DNA of 64,000 nucleotides from Bog-473 sp963742035 (GTDB taxonomy: Bacteria; Actinomycetota; Acidimicrobiia; Acidimicrobiales; RAAP-2): positions 124,001-188,000 of the forward strand of contig CAVUKH010000013.1 of assembly GCA_963742035.1 (NCBI GenBank). The letters are read 5' to 3'. The notes beneath the pieces were generated by a model. It searched no databases. It was not told the DNA's origin and was given only the letters and a program-made list of their open reading frames with translations. Of this stretch, positions 50,416-58,954 are shown piece by piece (the first letter of the stretch is position 1; the number at the start of each line of letters is the position of its first letter). Both the position numbers and the translations under genes were made by a program.

Positions 50416-52728
50416 ATGCAGGCAGTTCGATGGTTCGAGGACATCCGTCTCGGTGATACCGGGTCGGTGGGTGGCAAGGGGGCCAATCTGGGGGAACTCA
50501 CCGGAGGCGGGCTTCCCGTCCCGCCGGGGTTCGTCGTCACGGGGGAGGCCTATCTCGACACCTTGGCCCGAGCCGGTGTGCGCGAGCGCTTGATAGCGAT
50601 CCTGGCGGATGCCCGCAACGCGTCCCAAGACGATCTCGACCGGTTGGCCGCTGAGGCAAAGGACCTCGTGCACTCTGTATGTATCCCCGAAGATCTCGCC
50701 ACGGAGGTGCTTTCCGCCTATCAGCGCCTCGGCGACGAGCCGCGGGTGGCCGTACGGTCCTCGGGCATCGGTGAGGACGCCGAGGGCACGTCTTTTGCCG
50801 GCATGAACGAGACGTTCACGAACGTGGCCGGCGGGGACGAGGTTCTGGCGCGCCTGGTGGACTGTTGGGCATCTCTCTGGGGCGCCCGGTCCATCTTCTA
50901 TCGTGGCAACAGGAGTCTGACAGACGAGCCGGCCATCGCTGTGGTGGTGCAGGAGATGGTCCCCTCCGAACGTTCCGGTGTCATGTTCACGCTCGATCCT
51001 TCGACCGGGGAGACCGGTCACATCGTGATCGAGGCTGCCTTCGGGCAGGGCGAGGTCGTGGTAAGCGGTATGATTGAGCCCGACACCTACGTCATCGACA
51101 AGAACGGCCTTCGTCTCCTCCACGTCCGTGTGGGCACGCAGCACTTCAAGATCGTGCGCGGGCCTGACGGCGAAGACCAGCACGTCGACCTCGACGCTCA
51201 GGAGGGCGGTCTCCGGGTGCTCGCCGACGACGAGGTGGTTGAGGTCGCTCGGCTGGGTCTGCTCGTCGAGGAGCATTACGGATCCCCCCAGGACACGGAA
51301 TGGGCAATGGCCGGCGGTCGGACTTTCTTGGTGCAGTCGCGCCCGGTGACGGCGGTGGGGGGAACCGCGGCCGTCGCGGCCGAGGAGGGTGCCACCATCC
51401 TGGTTCGAGGCCTGGCGGCATCCTCGGGATTGGCATCGGGTGTGGTGAGGGTGCTGCGCACGCCCGACGAGGGTCATGAGCTGAAGGCCGGCGAAGTCCT
51501 GGTCGCCCCCATGACGAGTCCGGACTGGGTACCGACCATGCGCCGTGCGGCGGCCGTGGTGACAGACGGTGGAGGGATGACCTGTCACGCCGCCATCGTG
51601 TCTCGTGAGCTCGGCGTGCCCGCTGTGGTCGGTGCCCGCAACGCCACCTCGGTCCTGCGAGACGGCGAGTTGGTGACGGTCGATGGTGCCCAGGGCGTGG
51701 TGACCGAGGGGGCCGCGCCCGTCCCTGTTGCGGTGTCCGAGCCGAGCCCGATTCGTGCGGAGTCCGACCGGGGGGCGCTCGCCACCCGGATCTACGTGAA
51801 CCTGGCTTTCGCCGAGCACGCGGAGGAGGTGGCGGCCCTGCCGGTGGACGGCGTCGGCTTGCTGCGAGCCGAGTTCATGGTCACCGATGCGCTGGGAGGG
51901 GTGCACCCCCGCCGGCTGATGGAGCGGGGCGACGAGAAGGTGTTCGTCGAGAACATGGCCAAGTCGCTCCTGCACATCACGCGGGCGTTCGAGCCGCGTC
52001 CGGTCGTGTACCGGAGCATCGACTTCCGCTCGAACGAGTTCTCCAACCTCGACGGGGGCGACAAGTTCGAACCCAGCGAAGAGAATCCCATGATCGGCTA
52101 TCGAGGTTGCTTCCGCTACGTGCGTGAGCCCGATCTCTTCCGGCTCGAGCTGGACGTTCTGGCTCGGGTGCTGGAGGAGTCTGCCAATGTCGTGCTCATG
52201 ATTCCCTTCGTGCGGACCGCCTGGGAGCTGGAGGCCTGTCTGGAGGTGATCGACCAATCTCCCGTGGCGGGCTCCCTCCCGGTATGGGTCATGGCCGAGG
52301 TGCCCTCCGTCGCATACTGGGTCCCGACCTATGCCTCCATGGGGATCACCGGGGTCTCCATCGGCAGCAACGACCTGACACAGCTGATGCTCGGTGTCGA
52401 CCGAGACTCGCAGATTTGTGCCGACCTCTTCGACGAGGCCGACCCGGCGGTCCTCGATGCCATCGGCCGCATCATCGGTGGTGCGAAGGAGGCGGGGATC
52501 ACGTCGTCCTTGTGTGGGCAGGCGCCGTCGAACCGGCCGGCGTTCGCCGAATTTCTGGTGCGTCAGGGCATCACCTCCATTTCGGTGAACCCGGATGCTG
52601 TGGTGGCGGTTCGCAAACAGGTCGCCGAGGCGGAGTGGCGGATGCTCCTTGAGGCGGCCGTGCCCGGACGTCCCGTGAGCGGGGGAGTCACGCCGCGCAA
52701 GTCGGTCGGACGGCGCCCCACGCGCTAG
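50416..52728 (+). CDS. ppsA: Phosphoenolpyruvate synthase
   Basis: 770 residues from the ATG at 50,416, after GGGAGAGG. Domain order is typical: ATP-grasp (VGGKGANLGEL; VRSSGIGEDAEGTSFAG), the swivelling phosphohistidine domain with catalytic His391 (GGMTCHAAIVSREL), and the PEP-utilising barrel (IGSNDLTQLMLGVDRD). A catalytic cysteine lies in SSLCGQAPSNRPAF near the C terminus. It makes PEP from pyruvate and ATP, giving AMP and Pi, for gluconeogenesis. Adjacent pyruvate:ferredoxin oxidoreductase and GAPDH genes support this role. The open frame extends far upstream, but antisense to another gene. Confidence 0.93.
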   Translation: MQAVRWFEDIRLGDTGSVGGKGANLGELTGGGLPVPPGFVVTGEAYLDTLARAGVRERLIAILADARNASQDDLDRLAAEAKDLVHSVCIPEDLATEVLSAYQRLGDEPRVAVRSSGIGEDAEGTSFAGMNETFTNVAGGDEVLARLVDCWASLWGARSIFYRGNRSLTDEPAIAVVVQEMVPSERSGVMFTLDPSTGETGHIVIEAAFGQGEVVVSGMIEPDTYVIDKNGLRLLHVRVGTQHFKIVRGPDGEDQHVDLDAQEGGLRVLADDEVVEVARLGLLVEEHYGSPQDTEWAMAGGRTFLVQSRPVTAVGGTAAVAAEEGATILVRGLAASSGLASGVVRVLRTPDEGHELKAGEVLVAPMTSPDWVPTMRRAAAVVTDGGGMTCHAAIVSRELGVPAVVGARNATSVLRDGELVTVDGAQGVVTEGAAPVPVAVSEPSPIRAESDRGALATRIYVNLAFAEHAEEVAALPVDGVGLLRAEFMVTDALGGVHPRRLMERGDEKVFVENMAKSLLHITRAFEPRPVVYRSIDFRSNEFSNLDGGDKFEPSEENPMIGYRGCFRYVREPDLFRLELDVLARVLEESANVVLMIPFVRTAWELEACLEVIDQSPVAGSLPVWVMAEVPSVAYWVPTYASMGITGVSIGSNDLTQLMLGVDRDSQICADLFDEADPAVLDAIGRIIGGAKEAGITSSLCGQAPSNRPAFAEFLVRQGITSISVNPDAVVAVRKQVAEAEWRMLLEAAVPGRPVSGGVTPRKSVGRRPTR

Positions 52729-52770
52729 ATGGACACAGCGGCGCGGCTGCGCCCACTGGACTGGCCCGCA

Positions 52771-54396
52771 TCAGATCTCCTCGGGCACCATCTCAATCGC
52801 TCCGCAGGGGCATTCTTGGACGCAGAGCCCGCAACCCTTGCAGAAGTCGTAGTCGAAGGCGTATCCACGCGCCTCGTCGACCTTGCGCACAGCGTTGTCC
52901 GGACACACCCCGAAGCAGTTGTCGCACTGGAAGCAGTTGCCGCACGACAGGCACCGCCGCGCCTCGTAGAGGCCGGTGGAGTCGTCGAGGCCTCCGACGA
53001 CCTCGTCGAAGGTGGAGGTGCGCCGAGCGGCATCGAGGCGAGGTCGTACCGATTTGGGGGCGTCGGCGAAGTACCAGGAGTTGAGGTGCTCCGCCGTGGC
53101 CAAGGCGTGGCGCACCTCGTGCGCCAGGGGGCGGCCACCCAGCCAGGCGTCGATCGCTCGGGCCGCCTTTCTTCCGTGTCCGATGGCGTCGGTGAGGGTC
53201 CGGGCACCGGCCACCATGTCCCCACCGGCGAACACACCCGGGCGGGTGGACATGAAGTCCGGCCCGACGGGGATCAGGCCGTTCTCCGGCCGCACGTCGG
53301 GCATCGACCCCAGCAACGAGAGATCGGCCTCTTGGCCCAGCGCCAACACCAGCGCGTCGGCCCGCAGCTCTTCGAACTGGCCGGTCGACCGGGGGAAGCC
53401 GGTTTCGTCGAGCTCCATGCGCTCAATCGTCAAGTTTCCGCCTTCGTCGCGGACGATGGTGGAGAGCCACTTGAGCCGCACCCCTTCGGCCACGGCGTCG
53501 GTGAGCTCTTCGAGGTTGGCCGGCATCTTCTCCTCGGTGCGGCGGTAGACGATCAGGGTCTCCTCCGCACCCAGACGACGGGCGGTGCGAGCGGCATCAA
53601 GCGCGGTGTCACCGCCGCCGTAGACGACCACCCGCCGTCCCAACGATGCCGCCTCGGTTCCCTGGGAGTCCCGCAACAGCGACACTGCATCGAGAATGCG
53701 CGCCGAATCCCCGGCCGGGATGTCGGCGTGCCGCCCGCGCTGGGCACCCACGGCCAGGAAGGCGGCGTCGAACCCCCCGGACTCGAGGATGGCCTCGAGG
53801 TCGTCCACCGGCCTTCCGCACTCCATCTCGACGCCCAGGGCGACGATGCGGTCGATCTCTGCCGCCACCACGTCCCTGGGGAGCCGGTAGGCGGGGATGC
53901 CGTAGCGCATCATCCCGCCTGGGAGTGGCGACGACTCGTAGACGACGACTTCGTGACCGAGAAGCCGGAGATGGTAGGCGGCTGTCATGCCGCCGGGCCC
54001 GGATCCGACCACCAGGACGCGGCGCCCGGAGGGAGGCGACACCGGGTCGGGCAGCCAGCCCTCATCGAGGGCCCGATCACCCAGGAAGCGCTCGATGGCA
54101 TTGATGCCGACCGCCTCGTCGATCGTGGCCCGGTTACAGGCAGTTTGGCAGGGGTGGAAGCAGGCGCGCCCCATGACGGCAGGGAAGGGGTTGACCCGTA
54201 CGATCTCACGCCAGGCGGACTCGTAGGAGCCGTCTTCTGCCAAATACAACCATTGCTGGATGTTCTCGCCGGCGGGACATGCGTCATTGCACGGGGGAAG
54301 TCGGTCCACGTACACGGGCCGCTCGGTCCGCCAACTACCCGTCTTGTTGGCGAGGCTCGACCCGACCTCGAGCGTGATGGCAAATGGCTTGTCCAT
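52771..54396 (-). CDS. GltD-like NAD(P)H oxidoreductase fused to a 2[4Fe-4S] ferredoxin domain
   Basis: 541 residues. The N-terminal Fer4_20 domain has PCNDACPAGENIQ (Cys36, Cys40) and GRACFHPCQTACNRA. The FAD site is VLVVGSGPGGMTAAYHL at 128-144, and the NAD(P) site VVVYGGGDTALDAARTARRLG at about 260. At the C terminus are two [4Fe-4S] sites, CLSCGNCFQCDNCFGVCP and CKGCGLCVQECPCGAIE. The start overlaps the end of the beta subunit (TGATG). It most likely links the oxidoreductase complex to the NAD(P)H pool, replacing the usual delta subunit. Confidence 0.9.
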   Translation of the reverse strand: MDKPFAITLEVGSSLANKTGSWRTERPVYVDRLPPCNDACPAGENIQQWLYLAEDGSYESAWREIVRVNPFPAVMGRACFHPCQTACNRATIDEAVGINAIERFLGDRALDEGWLPDPVSPPSGRRVLVVGSGPGGMTAAYHLRLLGHEVVVYESSPLPGGMMRYGIPAYRLPRDVVAAEIDRIVALGVEMECGRPVDDLEAILESGGFDAAFLAVGAQRGRHADIPAGDSARILDAVSLLRDSQGTEAASLGRRVVVYGGGDTALDAARTARRLGAEETLIVYRRTEEKMPANLEELTDAVAEGVRLKWLSTIVRDEGGNLTIERMELDETGFPRSTGQFEELRADALVLALGQEADLSLLGSMPDVRPENGLIPVGPDFMSTRPGVFAGGDMVAGARTLTDAIGHGRKAARAIDAWLGGRPLAHEVRHALATAEHLNSWYFADAPKSVRPRLDAARRTSTFDEVVGGLDDSTGLYEARRCLSCGNCFQCDNCFGVCPDNAVRKVDEARGYAFDYDFCKGCGLCVQECPCGAIEMVPEEI

Positions 54397-55406
54397 CAGG
54401 CGAGCACCTCGTCGGTCTCTGCCAAGAGGCCGTAGCGGGCGATGTTGTCGTCCGCCATCGCCTGGAGCGCGTCGAGAATGTCCGGCCGTGCCGGGTTCCC
54501 CTGTGTGTCGAACAGATGCGCGAAACGCCCCTGTAAGCGCAGGTATTCGGTGACGGGAGTCGGCCGGCGGATGGCGGTGACGCGGGACACCTTGCCGTGC
54601 TCGGCCTCAAAGACGGGAAAGAGCCCGGTCTGAGTGGCCAGGCGGGCGATACGCACCGTGTCACTCGAGGCGCTCACCCATCCGAGGGGGCAGGGCACGA
54701 GAATGTGGATATAGCGGGCACCGCGGATCGACATGGCGCGAGTCACCTTTGCCTCCAGGTCGTGCAGGTCGGCGACGGTCGCAGTGGCCACATAGGGGAT
54801 GCGGTGCGCCATTGCCAGGACGGGCATGTCCTTGCCCTGCCCGAACGAGTTCCCCGGATGGGGACCGACCGCCTCGGTCGTTGCCGTACGCGCCGCCGGC
54901 GGGGTTGCCCCCGACCGCTGCACGCCGGTGTTCATGTACGCCTCGTTGTCGTAGCAGATGAACAGAACGTCGTCGTTGCGCTCGAACATGCCCGAGAGAC
55001 ACCCGAACCCGATGTCGACGGTCCCGCCGTCGCCGGCCTGACCGATCACCCTGGTCTCGCTCCGGCCCTTGACTCGAAGCGCGGCGGCCACGCCCGAAGC
55101 CACCGCCGGTGCGTTCCCGAACAGCGAGTGGAGCCATGCGAGCTGCCACGACGTCTCTGGGTAGGGGGTGGAGAACACCTCGAGGCAGCCCGTCGCGTTG
55201 ACCGCGATCATCTGGCCCCCGGTGGCCCGCATGGCGGCGTCGAGGGCGTAGCGGGCGCCCAAGGCCTCGCCGCATCCCTGGCAGGCCCGGTGCCCCGACG
55301 TGAGCGAGTTCGAGCGACCCGCCTCGGATTGGATCGTCCGATCAGCCCGGTTTACCAGCCGGTTCCCGACGGCGAAGCTGCCGACCTGGTAGAAGCGAAC
55401 CGCCAT
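54396..55406 (-). CDS. porB: 2-oxoacid:ferredoxin oxidoreductase, beta subunit
   Basis: 336 residues. TPP-binding subunit: GHRACQGCGEALGARYALDA, NATGCLEVFSTPYP, and the TPP motif AGDGGTVDIGFGCLSGMF followed by NDDVLFICYDNEAYMNTGVQ. The four cluster cysteines are present. The GHRACQGCGEA motif favours pyruvate (or 2-oxoisovalerate) over 2-oxoglutarate. Coupled by TGATG to the alpha subunit. Confidence 0.88.
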   Translation of the reverse strand: MAVRFYQVGSFAVGNRLVNRADRTIQSEAGRSNSLTSGHRACQGCGEALGARYALDAAMRATGGQMIAVNATGCLEVFSTPYPETSWQLAWLHSLFGNAPAVASGVAAALRVKGRSETRVIGQAGDGGTVDIGFGCLSGMFERNDDVLFICYDNEAYMNTGVQRSGATPPAARTATTEAVGPHPGNSFGQGKDMPVLAMAHRIPYVATATVADLHDLEAKVTRAMSIRGARYIHILVPCPLGWVSASSDTVRIARLATQTGLFPVFEAEHGKVSRVTAIRRPTPVTEYLRLQGRFAHLFDTQGNPARPDILDALQAMADDNIARYGLLAETDEVLA

Positions 55407-56659
55407 CAGCCGATCCCTGATGCCACGGTACCGAGGTCGCGCAGGATGTTCTCGGCTGTCGGACCCGAGCTGCGGCGCTGCGCGATGCGCGCGAGCTCGC
55501 TCTCGACGAGCTTCTCGTTGAGGTCGAGGAAGGTCAGCCGTGGCAGTTCGCCCCGTACGGCTGCCGCACAGACACCTTCGAGCGATGTCTTCGTGATGAT
55601 GCGACCTCCGAGGCCCGCCACAACGGTCGCCACGGGTACCGGGAGCCCGCTCATGGCCATGGCCACGTCGGTTGACAGCACACCGCCGAACCCGACACTG
55701 AAGGCCTTCTCCACCACGACGACCTGATGTGTCCCCTGGAGGGCCGACCGGACGGCGTCCATCGGGAAGGGGCGAAAGGACGTGACGCCGAGGGCCCCGA
55801 TACGTATCCATTCGTCGCGAAGCGTGTCCACGACGTCCTTAATCGTGCCCAGGACGGAGCCCATGGCGACGATGACCAACTCGGCGTCCGCGGTGCGATA
55901 GGGATGAAGGAGGCCGCCCGAGTCTCGGCCGAAGGCTTCGGCGAACTCGGCACTCAGCTCGGGGATGCGTTCGAGCGCCTGCTGCTGGCGGGCGTGGGCC
56001 AGGTACCGGACCTCCAGGAACGCATCCGGACCGACCATGGCGCCGATGGAGTACGGGTCGTCGGGACTGAGTGATTGGCGCGGTTCGAAAGGCGGGAGGA
56101 AGGCGTCCACCTGCTCTTGGTCCGGCATATCCACCCGCTCGGTGGCATGGGTGAGGATGAAGCCGTCCATACACACCATGACGGGGACAGAGAGCTCCTC
56201 GCCCAACCTGAAGGCGAGGATGTGCAGGTCAGCGGCCTCCTGGACCGTTTCCGCGAAGAGCTGGATCCAGCCGGCGTCGCGGGCGGCCATCGCGTCACTG
56301 TGATCGTTCCAGATGTTGATGGGTGCCCCCACGGCGCGGTTGGTCAAGGTCATGACGATGGGCAACCCGAGCCCGCCTGCGTTGTAGAGCGCCTCCATCA
56401 TGTAGAGGAGTCCCTGGCTGGCGGTGGCGGTGAAAGCCCGGGCGCCGGTCGCCGAGGCGCCGATCGAGACCGACATCGCAGCGAATTCCGATTCGACGTT
56501 GATGAACTCACAGGGCGATAGCTCGGCGGTCTTCACGAGTTCGCCAATGGCCTCAATGATGTGGGTCTGGGGCGAGATCGGGTAGGCGCACACGACCTCG
56601 GGGCGGCAGAGCGCCACCGTTTCTGCCACCGCCCGGGAGCCCTCAATCTGCCGGAACAC
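55406..56659 (-). CDS. porA: 2-oxoacid:ferredoxin oxidoreductase, alpha subunit
   Basis: 417 residues from the GTG at 56,659, where the conserved FRQIEGSRAVAETV begins; the earlier in-frame start overlaps the gamma gene heavily. POR_N features: EVVCAYPISPQTHIIE, FINVESEFAAMSVSIGASATG and FTATASQGLLYMMEALYNAG. It forms the TPP half-site with the beta subunit. Its start overlaps the gamma subunit end by 17 bp. Confidence 0.88.
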   Translation of the reverse strand: MFRQIEGSRAVAETVALCRPEVVCAYPISPQTHIIEAIGELVKTAELSPCEFINVESEFAAMSVSIGASATGARAFTATASQGLLYMMEALYNAGGLGLPIVMTLTNRAVGAPINIWNDHSDAMAARDAGWIQLFAETVQEAADLHILAFRLGEELSVPVMVCMDGFILTHATERVDMPDQEQVDAFLPPFEPRQSLSPDDPYSIGAMVGPDAFLEVRYLAHARQQQALERIPELSAEFAEAFGRDSGGLLHPYRTADAELVIVAMGSVLGTIKDVVDTLRDEWIRIGALGVTSFRPFPMDAVRSALQGTHQVVVVEKAFSVGFGGVLSTDVAMAMSGLPVPVATVVAGLGGRIITKTSLEGVCAAAVRGELPRLTFLDLNEKLVESELARIAQRRSSGPTAENILRDLGTVASGIG

Positions 56660-57251
56660 CGAGCACCCCCCGCCCGCTGCCCACCATCGCCTGGCGGGCG
56701 TAGTGGTAGATCTCGGTGGCGGCAGCGATGTTCCGCTCTGCCACGCTGGCATCTTTGCGGAACCGTTCCCGGATTGCCGAGCCGACCGCCCCGATCGTCA
56801 CGCCGGCCGTCAAGGCGGCAAAGCCCCCGAGCAGGGCCGCGTTTGGCAGCGGCCTGCCTGTCTGGCGTCGTGCCACCTCGGTCGCGGGGGCGGTCAAGAT
56901 GTGCGCGGCGTCGAACCGATCCCGCAGGCCTTCCAGTCCGAGCCCGTCCAAGGTCTGTGTCGAGTTGATCAGAACGTAGCCGTGCGGGCGCAATCCAGCG
57001 AAGAGATCGACCTGGTGGACGAGGGTGGGGTCGATCACGATGACGCAGTTCGGCGCGACCACGGGCTCTCGGGTGCGAATGTTCCGATCGCTCACGCGGC
57101 AATAGGCCACGACTGGGGCACCCATGCGTTCCGAGCCGAAGCTCGGAAACGACTGGGCGTGTCGGCCCTCCTCGAAGGCGGCGAGCGCCAGGAGGTCCGC
57201 CGCCGTGACGACGCCCTGCCCGCCTCGGCCGTGCAATCTCACCTCGAACAC
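56643..57251 (-). CDS. porG: 2-oxoacid:ferredoxin oxidoreductase, gamma subunit
   Basis: 202 residues. The POR gamma domain is complete: VRLHGRGGQGVVTAADLLALAAF at the N terminus and FGSERMGAPVVAYCRVSD. First gene of the gamma-alpha-beta-GltD-like operon (57,251 down to 52,771). The complex interconverts 2-oxoacid plus CoA with acyl-CoA, CO2 and reduced ferredoxin. Confidence 0.88.
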   Translation of the reverse strand: MFEVRLHGRGGQGVVTAADLLALAAFEEGRHAQSFPSFGSERMGAPVVAYCRVSDRNIRTREPVVAPNCVIVIDPTLVHQVDLFAGLRPHGYVLINSTQTLDGLGLEGLRDRFDAAHILTAPATEVARRQTGRPLPNAALLGGFAALTAGVTIGAVGSAIRERFRKDASVAERNIAAATEIYHYARQAMVGSGRGVLGVPAD

Positions 57252-57400
57252 TTCCTCAAGGGTGCCGCAGTCGCGTGCGCTGAGACTAGTGCCAAAGGTC
57301 CCGGGCGGAGAGGACCGATGGCACTACGCATGCCACCGCCCCGATGAAATCATGTCCACACTGGACGGTCGTCGCCCGGAGAGCCCTGGAGGTGCAGCGC

Positions 57401-58405
57401 GTGGCAGTGAGAGTCGCTATCAACGGATTCGGCCGCACGGGCCGCGCGGTGCTGCGGGCGGGGATGAAGTCGCCCGGAGACATCGAGGTGGTCGCGGTGA
57501 ATGACCTCGGCGACCCGGCTGCGCTGGTTCGGCTGCTGGCCCGCGACTCGGTGCATGGGCGGTTCCCGGAGCCGGTCACCCTCGAGCACGACAAGATGAC
57601 GGCCGGTGCGATGGCGGTCACCATGCTCTTGGAGCCGAATGTCGAGGATCTTCCTTGGCGCGAGCTCGGCATCGACGTGGTGATCGAGTGCACTGGTAGG
57701 TTGACGAGCCGCGACAAGGCTGCGGCACACATCCGGGCCGGAGCGAAACGAGTGATCATCTCAGCTCCCGCCAAGGACGTCGACGCCACGTTCGTCGTGG
57801 GCGTCAACGAGGACACCTTCGACCCTGAGCGGGATTTCGTGGTCTCTAACGCGTCATGCACGACGAACTGCCTCGCCGTCCTGGCCAAGGTGCTTGACGA
57901 CGCCTTTGGGATAGATGAGGGTCTCATGACGACGGTGCACGCCTACACCGGCGACCAACGCCTGACGGACGCTCTTCACAAGGACCCGCGGCGGGCGCGC
58001 GGTGGTGCTATCAACATCATCCCCACGACGACCGGCGCCGCTCGGGCCACCGGGCTGGTACTTCCGGGGATCGCCGGCCGGCTCGACGGGCTCTCACTCC
58101 GAGTGCCGGTGCCCGACGGCTCCGTCACCGATCTCGTGGCCAACCTCCGCGACTCCCCAACGTCGATGGAAATTTGCAGTGCGTATCGGGTAGCCGCAAC
58201 GTCGGGCCGGCTCGCGGGCGTGCTCGAGTACTCCGAGGAGGATCTCGTCTCGAGTGACATCATCGGTTCCGCAGCATCCTGCATTTTCGATTCCAAGTTG
58301 ACGATGGCCAACGGCCACCTGGTCAAGGTGCTGGGGTGGTATGACAACGAGACCGGATACTCGAGCCGTCTGGTCGACCTGGCGACCGTCATCGGTCGCG
58401 AGTAG
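57401..58405 (+). CDS. gap: Glyceraldehyde-3-phosphate dehydrogenase
   Basis: 334 residues from the GTG at 57,401, preceded by GGAGG. NAD-binding INGFGRTGRAVLRA with Asp35 (AVNDLGD), which favours NAD. The active site is SNASCTTNCLA with Cys153; the His follows in TTVHAYTGDQ. Glycolytic/gluconeogenic enzyme. The first 20 codons of the longer open frame are not family-like. It is divergent from the POR operon, 150 bp apart. Confidence 0.95.
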   Translation: MAVRVAINGFGRTGRAVLRAGMKSPGDIEVVAVNDLGDPAALVRLLARDSVHGRFPEPVTLEHDKMTAGAMAVTMLLEPNVEDLPWRELGIDVVIECTGRLTSRDKAAAHIRAGAKRVIISAPAKDVDATFVVGVNEDTFDPERDFVVSNASCTTNCLAVLAKVLDDAFGIDEGLMTTVHAYTGDQRLTDALHKDPRRARGGAINIIPTTTGAARATGLVLPGIAGRLDGLSLRVPVPDGSVTDLVANLRDSPTSMEICSAYRVAATSGRLAGVLEYSEEDLVSSDIIGSAASCIFDSKLTMANGHLVKVLGWYDNETGYSSRLVDLATVIGRE

Positions 58406-58608
58406 GGCGTCGTGGCACCGATCACATCCACCCAGTGCGGGTCAAGATTGGATCGGGCCCGTCGACGCGCAGAAGGACAAAGGTCTTCGGTGTCCGCCCT
58501 CGTGCTGGTGAGGTAGGTCCCTTGTGTACCTGGAACCGGAAGGCCACGAATTGCGACAGTCGGTACAGATGGCGGGTCCTTTCCGCCCTGCAACGGGAGG
58601 AGCACACG

Positions 58609-58776
58609 ATGAAGATCGGACTCACTGACGAGCAGGTCACGGACCTACGGGATCTCCTCACGGGGGCGCTCGGCGACCTCAGCTCAGAGATCGCGGCCAC
58701 TGACAATCCGACGTATCGCGATGGCCTGCGCGGCCGGCGTCTGTCGCTTGAGGGTGTGCTGACGCAGCTCGGGTGA
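58609..58776 (+). CDS. Small 55-residue hypothetical protein
   Basis: ATG preceded by GGGAGGAGC, a very strong site for this genome. The sequence is two amphipathic helices (TDEQVTDLRDLLTGALGDLS; RRLSLEGVLTQLG) with a short acidic linker. Similar tiny proteins of this pattern appear in actinobacteria; none has a known function. Between gap and the trehalose synthase. Confidence 0.6.
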   Translation: MKIGLTDEQVTDLRDLLTGALGDLSSEIAATDNPTYRDGLRGRRLSLEGVLTQLG

Positions 58777-58954
58777 GCTGTGGGCGTCGAAGCCTGAGAC
58801 GGGCACGTCCGGGGACCCTGCGCATTACCACGCGAGCGTGCCCACGAGCTCGTGTGGATCCTCGTGGCCTCGGCGCGCCGGGCAGCTCTCGTCCGCTCGT
58901 GCTTGAAAGTGACACAGAACCACTGAGAGCGACCTATCGAGCATACTGAAGTGC

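Noticed and set aside
50383..52257. 624-codon open frame antisense to PEP synthase
   Set aside because: The plus-strand frame holds all PEP synthase motifs; the antisense product has no family features.
52729..54435. 568-codon open frame antisense to the GltD-like protein
   Set aside because: No cysteine motifs or domains; the minus strand encodes intact FAD, NAD(P) and Fe-S sites.
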